Shown here: in pieces, positions 15,907 through 24,699 of the stretch
How positions within the stretch are numbered: the stretch's first letter is position 1
How the letters are laid out: each line of letters opens with the position of its first letter
Source of the DNA: VRUE01 sp963716245
GTDB lineage: Bacteria > Actinomycetota > Thermoleophilia > Solirubrobacterales > 70-9
NCBI GenBank assembly: GCA_963716245.1
Contig: OY970300.1
Location: 2,232,001-2,296,000, forward strand
Direction: 5' to 3'
DNA: 64,000 nt
The notes under the pieces: model-generated
The model's input: the letters and a program-made list of their open reading frames with translations, nothing else
Database searches by the model: none
What the model was told of the DNA's origin: nothing
Program-made: the position numbers and the translations under genes

Positions 15907-17313
15907 TCAGCCGACGCTGACGCCGGGGACCTGGAAGCGGCCGACCTCGACGCCGGGGCTGGCGGTCTCGGCGATCCGCGCTTCCAGCGCCAGCTCGCGC
16001 TCGAAGTCGGCCTCCTCGCCGTGACGGAAGGAGACGTCTTTGCCCTCGAGCAGCTCGATGAAGACCTCGACGAAGCGGGCGTCGAGCTGTTTGCCGGCGA
16101 CGCGGCGCAGCTCCTGGATCGCCTCGTAGCTGGAGGTCGGCGTGCGGTAGGAGTCGCGCGCGGTCATCACGTCGTAGGTGTCGGCGACCGAGATGATCCG
16201 GGCCAGCTCGGGGATCTCGTCCCCTTCCAGGCCGCGCGGGTAGCCCTTGCCGTCGATCCGCTCGTGGTGGGCGAGGATGATCTCGGCGACGGGGCCGTAG
16301 CCGTCGAGCGAGGAGACGACCCGGGCTCCCTGCTGCGGGTGGCGGCGGATCAGCATCCAGTCTTCGTCGGTGAGCGGCACGTTCGCCTTCAGGATCCGGT
16401 CGGGGAGGATGAACTTGCCGATGTCGTGCAGCAGGGCGGCGATGTGGACGAGCTCCTCCTCGCGGCGCGAGAACCCGGCCCGCTGGGCGATCGCCCGCGA
16501 GTAGCGGGCGACGGCGGCGCTGTGCCGCGCGGTCATCTGGTCCCGCAGGTCGAGCGTGCGCAGCAGGGCGCTCAACATCCCGACCTGGAAGCTGGCCAGC
16601 TGCTTGCTGCGCCGCTCCAGCTCCTCGGCCCGCTGCTGGGAGACGATCAGGGCGCCGAGCAGGTACTGGAAGGTGACGAGGACGATGCCGAACAGGGCGA
16701 CGCCGGCGAGGCCGATCTCGTTGTAGATGAAGGCGACCCCGACCGCCATCAGCGCCGCCGCCATCTCGGAGGGCAGCAGGGGCAGCAGCGCCGTGCGCGT
16801 CTTCTCGGCGAACGAGCTGCGCTCCAGGTAACAGGTGTAGGCGGCGACCATCGTGAAGTTGATCGCCAGCGCGAGCAGGAAGACGCCGAAGACGAGCGGA
16901 TAGAAGGAGGGATCCGCCGCGGTCAGCCCGATCTCTTCGATCGTCTCGCGGAAGAACCAGCCCCCGACCAGCGGAAAGGTCGAGTAGGTCAGGAGGTTGT
17001 TGAGCAGGTCATGCGGCTCGTCCCGCCAGCGCGCCCAGCCGACCAGGATCGACGCCACCCCGATCACGGCGGCCGGGGTGCCGCCGAGGAAGACCATCGC
17101 GAGGACCAGGGCGAGGAAGCTGCCCGAGATCTTCAGCCGCGATTCGGTCTCGATCGCGGTCAGGTCGCTGAAGATGGAGAAGCCGAGCAGGATCCCGAAC
17201 AGCGCCGGGTCCCAGTCCGCGTCCGAGCCACGCAGAACGGCGCCGACGCCGACTGCGCACAGCGCAGCCAGCTCCAGGCCGATGATCAACGGGGTTGGGC
17301 GCTTGGCTTGCAT
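15907..17313 (-). CDS. Membrane-anchored HD-GYP domain phosphodiesterase
   Basis: The N-terminal 230 residues hold about seven or eight membrane helices, then a short coiled coil (QQRAEELERRSKQLASFQV) leads into an HD-GYP domain. The metal and substrate motifs are LLHDIGKF (near residue 296) and HHERIDGKGYP (near 348). HD-GYP enzymes hydrolyse cyclic di-GMP to GMP or pGpG, so this is a membrane-sensing c-di-GMP phosphodiesterase. The ATG at 17313 is preferred over an in-frame TTG at 17352. A PilZ-containing glycosyltransferase 34 kb away in the same window is a possible output of the same signal. Confidence 0.93.
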   Translation of the reverse strand: MQAKRPTPLIIGLELAALCAVGVGAVLRGSDADWDPALFGILLGFSIFSDLTAIETESRLKISGSFLALVLAMVFLGGTPAAVIGVASILVGWARWRDEPHDLLNNLLTYSTFPLVGGWFFRETIEEIGLTAADPSFYPLVFGVFLLALAINFTMVAAYTCYLERSSFAEKTRTALLPLLPSEMAAALMAVGVAFIYNEIGLAGVALFGIVLVTFQYLLGALIVSQQRAEELERRSKQLASFQVGMLSALLRTLDLRDQMTARHSAAVARYSRAIAQRAGFSRREEELVHIAALLHDIGKFILPDRILKANVPLTDEDWMLIRRHPQQGARVVSSLDGYGPVAEIILAHHERIDGKGYPRGLEGDEIPELARIISVADTYDVMTARDSYRTPTSSYEAIQELRRVAGKQLDARFVEVFIELLEGKDVSFRHGEEADFERELALEARIAETASPGVEVGRFQVPGVSVG

Positions 17314-17517
17314 TTCTGGTCGCCGGTCAATCCAGATCGGCGTACGCGTCAAGATTCATGCGAACCGCACGGTTCCCTGCGCCTGGGCGATTGGACCCTT
17401 GCGAATTGCAGGCCCAAAGTAAACGCTGGCCAGTGCCTGGGCAAGAGAACCTGGTCGACTGGCCAAAAGTTGCAAAGGGACCTGCAAGCGACGGTTTGGC
17501 CCCTAAAACGCGAAAAG

Positions 17518-17590
17518 ACGCCCAACCAAGGGGCGTCCTCGCGTGAAACGAACGCTATGAGTAGCGTTTCGCTTTTACTTCTGAAGTCTT
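17518..17590. terminator. Back-to-back terminator-like hairpins
   Basis: ACGCGAAAAGACGCCC (17518-17533) pairs with GGGGCGTCCTCGCGT (17540-17554); on the minus strand this stem is followed by a short T-run. Next to it CGAACGCT and AGCGTTTCG (about 17559-17580) form a second stem followed by GCTTTTACTT on the plus strand. Each looks like an intrinsic terminator, one for each strand, yet neither flanking annotated gene ends here. Confidence 0.45.
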
Positions 17591-17701
17591 AGCGGCGGTA
17601 GCCCATGCTGATCCCCTTCTGGTTGACTGAAGCCCTTGGATTCGTTGACTCGATCCAAAACTCGTGCGTTGCGTGAACAACTTGTAGCACAGCTTGGCGG
17701 A

Positions 17702-17733
17702 AACTTGTGCATCTGCACCAAAAGTTGTGCAGA
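17702..17733. promoter_or_regulatory. Repeated TTGTGCA motifs upstream of the MFS gene
   Basis: AACTTGTGCA at 17702-17711 and AGTTGTGCA at about 17723-17731 repeat the same core, and TGCAC/GTGCA form an inverted pair. A related CTTGTAGCACAG lies at about 17681. The spacing and closeness to the GTG at 17759 suggest binding sites for a regulator of the exporter. Confidence 0.35.
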
Positions 17734-17758
17734 AATAGGGTAGGACGAACCGCGACTC

Positions 17759-19033
17759 GTGCGTAAATCACGCCTGATAGACCCGCTCCGGCGGGGGCCC
17801 TTCCGTCGCCTCGCCCTCTCGTATGCGGTCAACGAGCTCGGCGACTGGCTGGGAATCGTCGCCCTCTCGGTGCTCGTCTTCGAGCTGACCGACAGCGCTT
17901 TCGCCACCGCGCTGCTCTTTCTGGGCACGGGCTTCCTCCCCGCACTCCTCACCCCGATCCTGGTCGCGCGCATGGAGCGACCGCCGCCGCGCCTGGCGCT
18001 GCCGACGATCTACGCCGGCGAGGCGGCCGCGTTCGGGGCAATGGCGCTGCTCGCCGACCACTTCTCCCTGGCCGCGATCGTCGTCGTCGCGACGCTCGAC
18101 GGGACGCTGGCGCTGACCGCCCGCGCGCTGACCCGCGCCGTCGCCGCGGCGATGCTGCAGGACGAGGGGGAGCTGCGGGCCGGCAACGCGGTCCTGAACA
18201 TCGCCTTCACCGGGGGGGCGGCCGTCGGGCCGGCGGTCGCCGGCGCGGCTGTCGCGGCCTTCGGCGTGCAGTCGGCGCTGCTGCTCGACGCCGCCTCGTT
18301 CTACGCGATCGCCTGGATCCTCTTCACCGGCGGGCATCTGCCCCGCGCCGAGCCTGAGCCGGGCCGGTTGCGCGAGCAGGTTCGGGCGGGCCTCGCGTTC
18401 ATCCGCGGCAACGCGACCCTGCGCCGCCTGCTCGCGGCCCAGGCGGGTGCGTTCGTGTTCTTCGCCGCCGTGCTGCCGATCGAGGTGATCTACGCCAAGG
18501 AGACGCTCGACGCTGGCGACACGGGCTACGGCCTGCTGCTCGGCAGCTGGGGAGGCGGGATGGTCGCGGGGAGCATCGTCTTCGCCACGCTGCGCCGTGC
18601 CTCGCTCCCCACGCTGCTGTTCTTCAGCACTCTGGCGATCGGCGCCGGCTACCTCTGCATGGCCGTGGCGCCGACGCTCGCCGTCGCATGTGCCGCCGCC
18701 GCCCTCGGCGGCGCCGGCAACGGCGTCCAGTGGGTGGCGCTCGTCAGCGCCGTCCAGGACCTGACCACGGCGTCCATGCAGGCGCGGGTGATGAGCGTGC
18801 TCGAGTCGATCGGGGCGGCGATGCCGGGCATCGGCTTCCTGCTGGGCGGGACGATCGCGACCGTGGTCGGCCCCCGCGCGACCTTCGTCGCCGCCGGGGC
18901 GGGCGTCCTCGCGATCGTCGCGATCGCCGCGCCGCTGCTGGGCCGGGACTGGCCTCTGCTCGAGTCGACCGAGCGGCCAGAGCAGGTTGACGCCGAGGCC
19001 GAGATTATGGTGGAGTTGATTCCCGGGGGTTAG
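17759..19033 (+). CDS. MFS transporter
   Basis: The 424-residue protein has twelve hydrophobic segments and matches the MFS-3/enterobactin-exporter-like group. Helix 1 begins RLALSYAVNELGDWLGIVALSVLVFELT, and the loop between helices 2 and 3 contains the RMERPPPR basic turn. The second half starts at RRLLAAQAGAFVFFAAVLPIE. Such proteins export small hydrophobic compounds or siderophores by proton antiport. The start is a GTG at 17759 with no strong Shine-Dalgarno. It is probably monocistronic and may be controlled by the upstream motifs. Confidence 0.9.
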   Translation: MRKSRLIDPLRRGPFRRLALSYAVNELGDWLGIVALSVLVFELTDSAFATALLFLGTGFLPALLTPILVARMERPPPRLALPTIYAGEAAAFGAMALLADHFSLAAIVVVATLDGTLALTARALTRAVAAAMLQDEGELRAGNAVLNIAFTGGAAVGPAVAGAAVAAFGVQSALLLDAASFYAIAWILFTGGHLPRAEPEPGRLREQVRAGLAFIRGNATLRRLLAAQAGAFVFFAAVLPIEVIYAKETLDAGDTGYGLLLGSWGGGMVAGSIVFATLRRASLPTLLFFSTLAIGAGYLCMAVAPTLAVACAAAALGGAGNGVQWVALVSAVQDLTTASMQARVMSVLESIGAAMPGIGFLLGGTIATVVGPRATFVAAGAGVLAIVAIAAPLLGRDWPLLESTERPEQVDAEAEIMVELIPGG

Positions 19034-19100
19034 TCGAGAGGCCGCGGCGGTTCTCCGCCACAAGCCGCCCCCACCCAGTCCCGATCGGAGGAGGCGCGAG

Positions 19101-20795
19101 TTGAGGAAGGCAATGTCGATCCTTGCGGGACTGAGCGCGGTCGCTGCGCTCTCGGTCGGGCTCGTCGCCTGCGGCAGCGACGACAGCGCGAGCGGCGGAA
19201 GCGGCGCCGAAGGGGGCTCGATCACGATCGCGCAGGCGGCGCAGCCGGACTTCCTCGATCCGGCGCTGTCCTACACGACGCACGGGTGGGAACCGATGTG
19301 GCTGGTCTACACCCCGCTGATCACCTACAAGCACGAGGAAGGGGACGCGGGCGGGGAACTGATGCCCGGGCTCGCCGAGACGATGCCGAAGATCAGCGCC
19401 GACGGCAAGACCTATGAACTGACCCTCCGCAAGGGCCTGCGCTACTCCGACGGCACGCCGGTGAAGGCGAGCGACTTCGAGCACACGATCAAGCGAGTCC
19501 TCAACCTCGAGTCGGGCGGCGCGCCCTATTTCGAAGCGATCGAGGGGGCCAGCGACTACCTCTCCGCCGGCAAGGCGGAGGGCGACATCTCCGGCATCGA
19601 GACCAACGACGCGACCGGCGAGATCACGATCGAGCTGACCGTGCCCGAAGTGGCCTTCAGCAACGTCCTGGCGATGAACTTCGCCGGCCTCGTGCCCGGC
19701 GACACGCCGTTCGAGAACGTGACCAAGGACCCGGCCCCCGGCGTCGGCGCCTACATGCTCACCAACTCGATCCCGAACCGGGAATTCGTGCTCGAGAAGA
19801 ACCCGCAGTTCACGGAGGGCACCGTCCCAGGCGTCCCCGAGGCGAACATCGAGACGATCGTGACGAAAATCGTCCCCAACGTCACGCAGCAGACGCAGGA
19901 CGTGATCGACAACGAGCTCGACTACATGCAGGAACCGCCGGCCACCGACCTGCGGGCCGAGATCCTCGCGCGGTTCGGCCCCGAAGGAAGCGAGGAACAG
20001 CGCTTCCAGGAATTCCCCACCCTCTCGACCTACTACTTCTTCCTCAACACGCGGGTGCCGCCCTTCGACGACCAGAAGGTGCGCGAAGCGGTTAACATCG
20101 GCGTCGACAGGTCCGGCCTCGCGCGCATCTACGCCGGCGAAATGGAACCGGGCTGCTCGTTCCTGCCACCCGGGATGCCGGGCTACACCGAGGAGATCGA
20201 CATCAGCGGCTGCCCGTGGGGCGACCCGACCCAGCCGGCCGACGTCGAGCGGGCGAAAGAGCTGATCCGCGAAGCGGGCGCCGAGGGCGCGGACGTCACC
20301 GTCTGGAGCGACGACGTCGAAACGACGCCCAAGGTCTCCCAGGCCTACGCCGACATGCTCAACCAGATCGGGCTCGACGCGGAGCCGAAAATCATCAGCG
20401 GGGCCGTCTACTTCCAGACGATCGGCAACCAGAAGACCGAAGCGCAGACCGGCTTCCTCAACTTCTTCGCCGACTTCCCCCACCCGCTGAACTTCTTCTA
20501 CATCATGGAGGGCGACACGATCCAGCCCACCAACAACCAGAACATGAGCAACGTCGACGACCCGCGCATCGACGACGAGGTCGCGGCGCTCGGTGAAGAG
20601 ACCGACCTGGGGGCGGTGACGGACCGCTGGGAGGAGCTCAACGACTACGTCGTCGAGAAGGCCTACATCGTGCCGTTCGGGCACAGGAAGCTGACCAGCT
20701 TCGTCTCCGAGCGAATCGACTTCGAGAACTGCGTCGTGGTCCACCCGACCTACTACAACGACTACTCGCAGTTCTGCCTGAAGGAAGGCGAATAG
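19101..20795 (+). CDS. ABC importer, peptide/oligopeptide substrate-binding lipoprotein
   Basis: The 564-residue protein is an SBP family 5 (DppA/OppA) lipoprotein. The lipobox is LVACGS with Cys24 as the lipid site. The mature protein starts with ITIAQAAQPDFLDPALSY and has the family region LTLRKGLRYSDGTPVKASDFEHTIKRV. It captures peptides or related solutes outside the membrane for the downstream permeases. The start is a TTG at 19101, supported by a strong Shine-Dalgarno GGAGGAG eight or so bases upstream. It opens a five-gene operon. GAA and AAA codons are more frequent than in neighbours, as expected for high expression. Confidence 0.94.
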   Translation: MRKAMSILAGLSAVAALSVGLVACGSDDSASGGSGAEGGSITIAQAAQPDFLDPALSYTTHGWEPMWLVYTPLITYKHEEGDAGGELMPGLAETMPKISADGKTYELTLRKGLRYSDGTPVKASDFEHTIKRVLNLESGGAPYFEAIEGASDYLSAGKAEGDISGIETNDATGEITIELTVPEVAFSNVLAMNFAGLVPGDTPFENVTKDPAPGVGAYMLTNSIPNREFVLEKNPQFTEGTVPGVPEANIETIVTKIVPNVTQQTQDVIDNELDYMQEPPATDLRAEILARFGPEGSEEQRFQEFPTLSTYYFFLNTRVPPFDDQKVREAVNIGVDRSGLARIYAGEMEPGCSFLPPGMPGYTEEIDISGCPWGDPTQPADVERAKELIREAGAEGADVTVWSDDVETTPKVSQAYADMLNQIGLDAEPKIISGAVYFQTIGNQKTEAQTGFLNFFADFPHPLNFFYIMEGDTIQPTNNQNMSNVDDPRIDDEVAALGEETDLGAVTDRWEELNDYVVEKAYIVPFGHRKLTSFVSERIDFENCVVVHPTYYNDYSQFCLKEGE

Positions 20796-20950
20796 AGACC
20801 GCGGCGGACCGCCCGGCCCAGACCGCGGCGGGCGGCCCTCTGCGCCCGACCGGGCGCCGGCTGCGCAGGAACCGGCCCGCGCTGGCCTTCGGCATCGTCT
20901 TCCTGCTGCTCGTCGGCGCCTGCCTGGCGGCTCCCCTGTGGGCCGACCAC

Positions 20951-21787
20951 GTGGCCCGGACGACGCCGGAGGAGAACCACCTCACCGAAAAAATCGAGAT
21001 CGACGGCAAGCAGACCGAAGTCGTCGACCTGCTCGGCAAGCCGATCGGCCCGACCTGGAGCGGCCGCTTCTTCCTCGGCGCCGACAGCAACGGCCGCGAC
21101 ATCATGGTCCGGCTGCTCTACGGCGGTCGCAACTCGCTGCTGATCGGGATGGCGGGGGCGCTCGGCACGATCGTCCTGGGACTGCTGCTCGGACTGCTCG
21201 CCGGCTATCACCGCGGGCGCGTCGACAGCGCGATCCGGTGGGCGATGGACGTCCTCTGGGCCTTCCCGGTGGTCCTGATCGGCATCGCGCTGGGCACGGC
21301 CCTGGCCCTGGGGGGCCTCGTCGTCGGGCCGATCGCGATCGAGGGCGACTCGCTGGCGATCCCGATCTTCGTGATCGCGACGATCTACATCCCCTACCTG
21401 GCGCGGCCCGTGCGCGGTCAGGTGCTGGCGCTGCGCGAGCGGGAATTCGTCGAGGCGGCGCAGGCGCAGGGGATGGGGTCGGCGCGGATCATCTTCGGCG
21501 AGATCCTCCCGAACGTGATCACGACGCTGGTCGTCTTCCTGCCGCTGCTGGTCGCCAACGCGATCCTGCTCGAGGCGGCGCTCTCCTTCCTCGGCGCCGG
21601 GGTCCAGCCCCCCAACGCCTCGTGGGGGACGATGATCGCCGAAGGCTTCGACCGGGTGACCACGGCACCCCACCTGTCGATCGTGCCGGGCCTGATGCTG
21701 GTCGCGACGGTGCTCTCGCTGAACGTCTTCGGCGAGGGCGTGCGCGACGCGCTCGATCCCAAGGCGAAGGTGAGGATCGAGCACTGA
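20951..21787 (+). CDS. ABC importer permease, DppC/OppC-like (true start probably upstream)
   Basis: This permease has the BPD-transporter core, with VEAAQAQGMGSARIIFGEILPN (the EAA coupling loop) near the middle and ALSFLGAGVQPPNASWG, the DppC hallmark. The GTG at 20951 is the first legal start, but the frame clearly codes earlier: residues RLRRNRPALAFGIVFLLLVG, the normal first membrane helix, are encoded from about 20858, and coding continues back to the stop of the previous gene at 20795. No ATG, GTG or TTG lies there; ATA at 20792 overlaps the preceding TAG. The protein overlaps the next gene by one base. Confidence 0.88.
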   Translation: MARTTPEENHLTEKIEIDGKQTEVVDLLGKPIGPTWSGRFFLGADSNGRDIMVRLLYGGRNSLLIGMAGALGTIVLGLLLGLLAGYHRGRVDSAIRWAMDVLWAFPVVLIGIALGTALALGGLVVGPIAIEGDSLAIPIFVIATIYIPYLARPVRGQVLALREREFVEAAQAQGMGSARIIFGEILPNVITTLVVFLPLLVANAILLEAALSFLGAGVQPPNASWGTMIAEGFDRVTTAPHLSIVPGLMLVATVLSLNVFGEGVRDALDPKAKVRIEH

Positions 21788-22761
21788 TGGGATCGCCGAT
21801 GGCTCGCTTCGCCCTGCGTCGCCTCGCCTCGATGGCGCTGGTGCTGCTCGCCGTCTCGGTCCTCGTCTTCCTGATCTTCAACGTGCTGCCCGGCGGCGAC
21901 CCCGCCGTCCGCATGGCCGGCAAAATCCCGACCGAGACCCAGGTCGAGGCGATCCGCGAGGAGTGGGGCTTCGACGAACCGGTCTACGTCCAGTACGTCA
22001 CCACGATGGAGAAGCTCTTCACCGGTGACCTGGTCTCCTACTTCACCCAGCTCAACGTGACCGAAGAGGTTCTCAAGGGGGCGCCGCGCACCTTCGCCCT
22101 CGCGATCGGAGCGGCGATCGTCTGGATGATCTTCGCGATCGCGCTCGGTCTCTTCAGCGCCGTCCGGGCCGGAGCGCTGTCCGACCGCCTGCTCACGGTG
22201 CTGGCGCTGATCGGGATCTCGATGCCGGTCTTCTGGCTCGGCATCCTGCTCAGCCACTACCTCGGCTCCGAAGCGGGCCTCTTCCCCAACGGCGGCTATG
22301 TCGAGTTCCTCGACAGCCCGACCCAGTGGTTCTGGCACCTCGTCCTGCCCTGGTTCACGCTCGCCGTCCTCTTCATCGGCGTCTACTCGCGGGTGCTGCG
22401 CTCGAACGTCCGGGAGACGATGGACGAGGACTACGTGCGCGCGGCGCGGGCGAAGGGCCTGTCCGAGCGCCAGGTCCTGATCAAGCACGTCCTGCGCAAC
22501 TCGCTGATCCCGATCGTCACGCTCTGGGGGCTTGACTTCGGCGCCGTGATCGGCGGCGCGGCGATCCTCACCGAGCTGGTCTTCAGCCTCCAGGGCGTCG
22601 GCCAGTACACCGCCGAGGCGATCGAGCAGCTCGACGTGCCGGCGGTCATGGCCGTGACCATGTACGGCGCCTTCTTCATCGTCGTCTTCAACGCCCTGGT
22701 CGACGTCGCCTACGCGGCGCTCGACCCGCGCATCCGGCTCGAGGGGAAGGAGAGCCGGTGA
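21787..22761 (+). CDS. ABC importer permease, DppB/OppB-like
   Basis: The 324-residue protein is the DppB-type permease. It starts with the typical first helix (RFALRRLASMALVLLAVSVLVF) followed by LPGGDPA, and has the EAA coupling loop DEDYVRAARAKGLSERQVL near residue 220 and the ending VDVAYAALDPRIRL. It pairs with the preceding DppC-like subunit. The ATG overlaps the preceding stop (TGATG). The order C before B is the reverse of the usual dppABCDF arrangement. Confidence 0.94.
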   Translation: MGSPMARFALRRLASMALVLLAVSVLVFLIFNVLPGGDPAVRMAGKIPTETQVEAIREEWGFDEPVYVQYVTTMEKLFTGDLVSYFTQLNVTEEVLKGAPRTFALAIGAAIVWMIFAIALGLFSAVRAGALSDRLLTVLALIGISMPVFWLGILLSHYLGSEAGLFPNGGYVEFLDSPTQWFWHLVLPWFTLAVLFIGVYSRVLRSNVRETMDEDYVRAARAKGLSERQVLIKHVLRNSLIPIVTLWGLDFGAVIGGAAILTELVFSLQGVGQYTAEAIEQLDVPAVMAVTMYGAFFIVVFNALVDVAYAALDPRIRLEGKESR

Positions 22762-23807
22762 GCACGGCATCGCCCCTGCTGCAGGTGAGCGACCTCGGGG
22801 TCTCGTTCAACACCGAAGACGGCCTCGTCCGGGCCGTCGACCGGGTCGACCTCGAGGTCGCGCCGGGGGAGGTGCTCGCGATCGTCGGCGAGTCCGGCAG
22901 CGGCAAGTCGGTGACGGCGATGACGCTGATGGGGTTGACGCGCGGGCCGAACGCGAGGATCTCCGGCACGGCCCGGTTCGGGGGGACGGAGCTGATCGGC
23001 GCCGGCGACGAGGAGCTGCGTCGCATCCGCGGCGACCAGATCGCGATGGTCTTCCAGAATCCGATGACCTCGCTCGATCCCGTCTACCGCGTCGGCGACC
23101 AGATCGTCGAGCAGATCCGCGCCCACCGCGACGTGCGGGCGGACGAGGCACGCGCCCGCGCGGTCGAGCTGCTCGACGCGGTCGGGATCCGCGACGCGGA
23201 GCGGCGCGCGGACTCCTACCCGCACGAGTTCTCCGGCGGCATGCGGCAGCGGGCGATGATCGCGATGGCGCTCTCGCTCGAGCCGTCGCTGCTGATCGCC
23301 GACGAGCCGACCACGGCGCTCGACGTGACGATCCAGGCGCAGATCGTCGAGCTGCTGCGCGAGCTGAACGAGCAACGCGGACTCGCGATCGTCCTGATCA
23401 CCCACGACATCGGGCTCGTCGCCGAGATCGCCGACCGGGTCGCGGTGATGTACGCGGGCCGGATCGTCGAGCAGGGCACGCTCGACGAGGTCTTCTACGA
23501 CCCCCAGCACCCCTACACGTGGGGGCTGCTCGGCTCGCTGACGCGGATCGACCGGCCACGCCCCGAGCGCCTGCCCCAGATCCCCGGCATGCCGCCGTCG
23601 CTGCTCGACCCGCCCGCCGGCTGTCACTTCCGGCCGCGCTGCCCGCACGCCTTCGAGCGCTGCCCACAGGTGCCCGCCCTGGAGCCGCGGCTCGCGGAGG
23701 CCCCCGGCCACCTCGACCGCTGCTGGCTGCCGCCCGACGAGAAGCGCGACCGGCGCGAGGTCGACGGGCGCATCGCGCTCGCCGGCGGTGAGGAGGCCGA
23801 GGCGTGA
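22758..23807 (+). CDS. ABC importer ATP-binding protein, DppD/OppD-like
   Basis: The 349-residue ATPase has Walker A GESGSGKS (44-51), signature FSGGMRQRAMIA, Walker B LLIADEPTTALD and the H-loop ITHDIGLVAEIAD. The C-terminal extension carries a cysteine cluster (GCHFRPRCPHAFERC), the motif that binds an iron-sulfur cluster or metal in OppD/DppD subunits. It energises peptide import with DppF. The GTG start overlaps the permease stop by four bases, and its own stop overlaps the next start. Confidence 0.95.
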   Translation: MSTASPLLQVSDLGVSFNTEDGLVRAVDRVDLEVAPGEVLAIVGESGSGKSVTAMTLMGLTRGPNARISGTARFGGTELIGAGDEELRRIRGDQIAMVFQNPMTSLDPVYRVGDQIVEQIRAHRDVRADEARARAVELLDAVGIRDAERRADSYPHEFSGGMRQRAMIAMALSLEPSLLIADEPTTALDVTIQAQIVELLRELNEQRGLAIVLITHDIGLVAEIADRVAVMYAGRIVEQGTLDEVFYDPQHPYTWGLLGSLTRIDRPRPERLPQIPGMPPSLLDPPAGCHFRPRCPHAFERCPQVPALEPRLAEAPGHLDRCWLPPDEKRDRREVDGRIALAGGEEAEA

Positions 23808-24637
23808 GCGCCGAGCCGCTGCTCGAGGTACGTGGCCTCGTCAAGGAGTTCGGGCGGGGTGCCGGACTGCTGGGCGGTCGCCGGAGCGAGCCCGTCCGCG
23901 CCGTCGACGGCGTCGACCTGGCCATCGCCCCCGGCGAGACGCTCGGCCTCGTCGGCGAGTCGGGCTCGGGGAAGTCGACGCTGTGCCGCGCGATCCTGCG
24001 GCTGGTCGAGCCGACCGCCGGCTCGGTGCGGTTCGAGGGTCGCGAGCTCGTCGGCATGCGGCAGCGGGCCCTGCGGCCGCTGCGCCGCGAGATGCAGATG
24101 GTCTTCCAGAACCCGCAGGCCTCGCTCAACCCGCGCAAGCGGGTGGTCGACATCGTCGGCGCGCCGCTGAAGCTGCACGGTCTGGCCTCGGGAGGGGAGC
24201 TGCGCCGCCAGGTGCGCGAGCTGCTCGACCGCGTCGGCCTCTCGCCGGAGCAGGACAACCGCTACCCGCACGAGTTCTCGGGCGGGCAGCAGCAGCGGAT
24301 CGGCATCGCCCGGGCGCTGGCGACCACGCCGAAGCTGATCCTCGCCGACGAGCCGGTCTCGGCGCTCGACGTCTCGATCCGTGCCCAGATCGTCAACCTG
24401 ATGCAGGACCTCCAGGACGAGATGGGACTCGCCTACCTCTTCGTCGCGCACGACATCGGGATCGTCCGGCACGTCGCCGACCGGATCGCGGTGATGCACG
24501 AGGGCAGGATCGTCGAGCAGGGCCCGGCCGACCAGGTCTGCGAGCGCCCGACCGACCCCTACACCCGCGGGCTGCTCGCCTCGGTGCCGATCCCCGACCC
24601 GCGCGAGGCGCGGGCGCGGCGCGGCGCCGCCGTATAG
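23804..24637 (+). CDS. ABC importer ATP-binding protein, DppF/OppF-like
   Basis: The 277-residue partner ATPase has Walker A GESGSGKST (51-59), the OppF-type QMVFQNPQASLNPRKRV, signature FSGGQQQRIGIA, Walker B LILADEPVSALD and H-loop VAHDIGIVRH. It is shorter than many DppF proteins because it lacks the C-terminal cysteine tail. The GTG overlaps the stop of the upstream ATPase gene. It closes the five-gene importer operon; about 60 bp without a gene follow. Confidence 0.95.
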   Translation: MSAEPLLEVRGLVKEFGRGAGLLGGRRSEPVRAVDGVDLAIAPGETLGLVGESGSGKSTLCRAILRLVEPTAGSVRFEGRELVGMRQRALRPLRREMQMVFQNPQASLNPRKRVVDIVGAPLKLHGLASGGELRRQVRELLDRVGLSPEQDNRYPHEFSGGQQQRIGIARALATTPKLILADEPVSALDVSIRAQIVNLMQDLQDEMGLAYLFVAHDIGIVRHVADRIAVMHEGRIVEQGPADQVCERPTDPYTRGLLASVPIPDPREARARRGAAV

Positions 24638-24699
24638 GCACCTCGCTCGGGGAGGGCGCCGACGAGGTGACCGGTCGCGGCGGTCGGCAGACTACGCCC

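Larger units (their letters stand above)
17314..17758. other. 445-bp divergent intergenic region
   Basis: This gap separates the HD-GYP gene and the MFS gene, which diverge. It is less GC-rich than its neighbours. It contains two back-to-back hairpins (17518-17590) and repeated TTGTGCA-type motifs (17702-17733). No convincing protein gene is seen; a weak 60-codon minus-strand frame at 17589-17771 has no recognisable features. I compared it with the c-di-GMP riboswitch consensus and saw no match. Confidence 0.6.

Noticed and set aside
17340..17520. c-di-GMP riboswitch upstream of the HD-GYP gene
   Set aside because: I looked on both strands and the conserved core of the c-di-GMP-I aptamer is not present.
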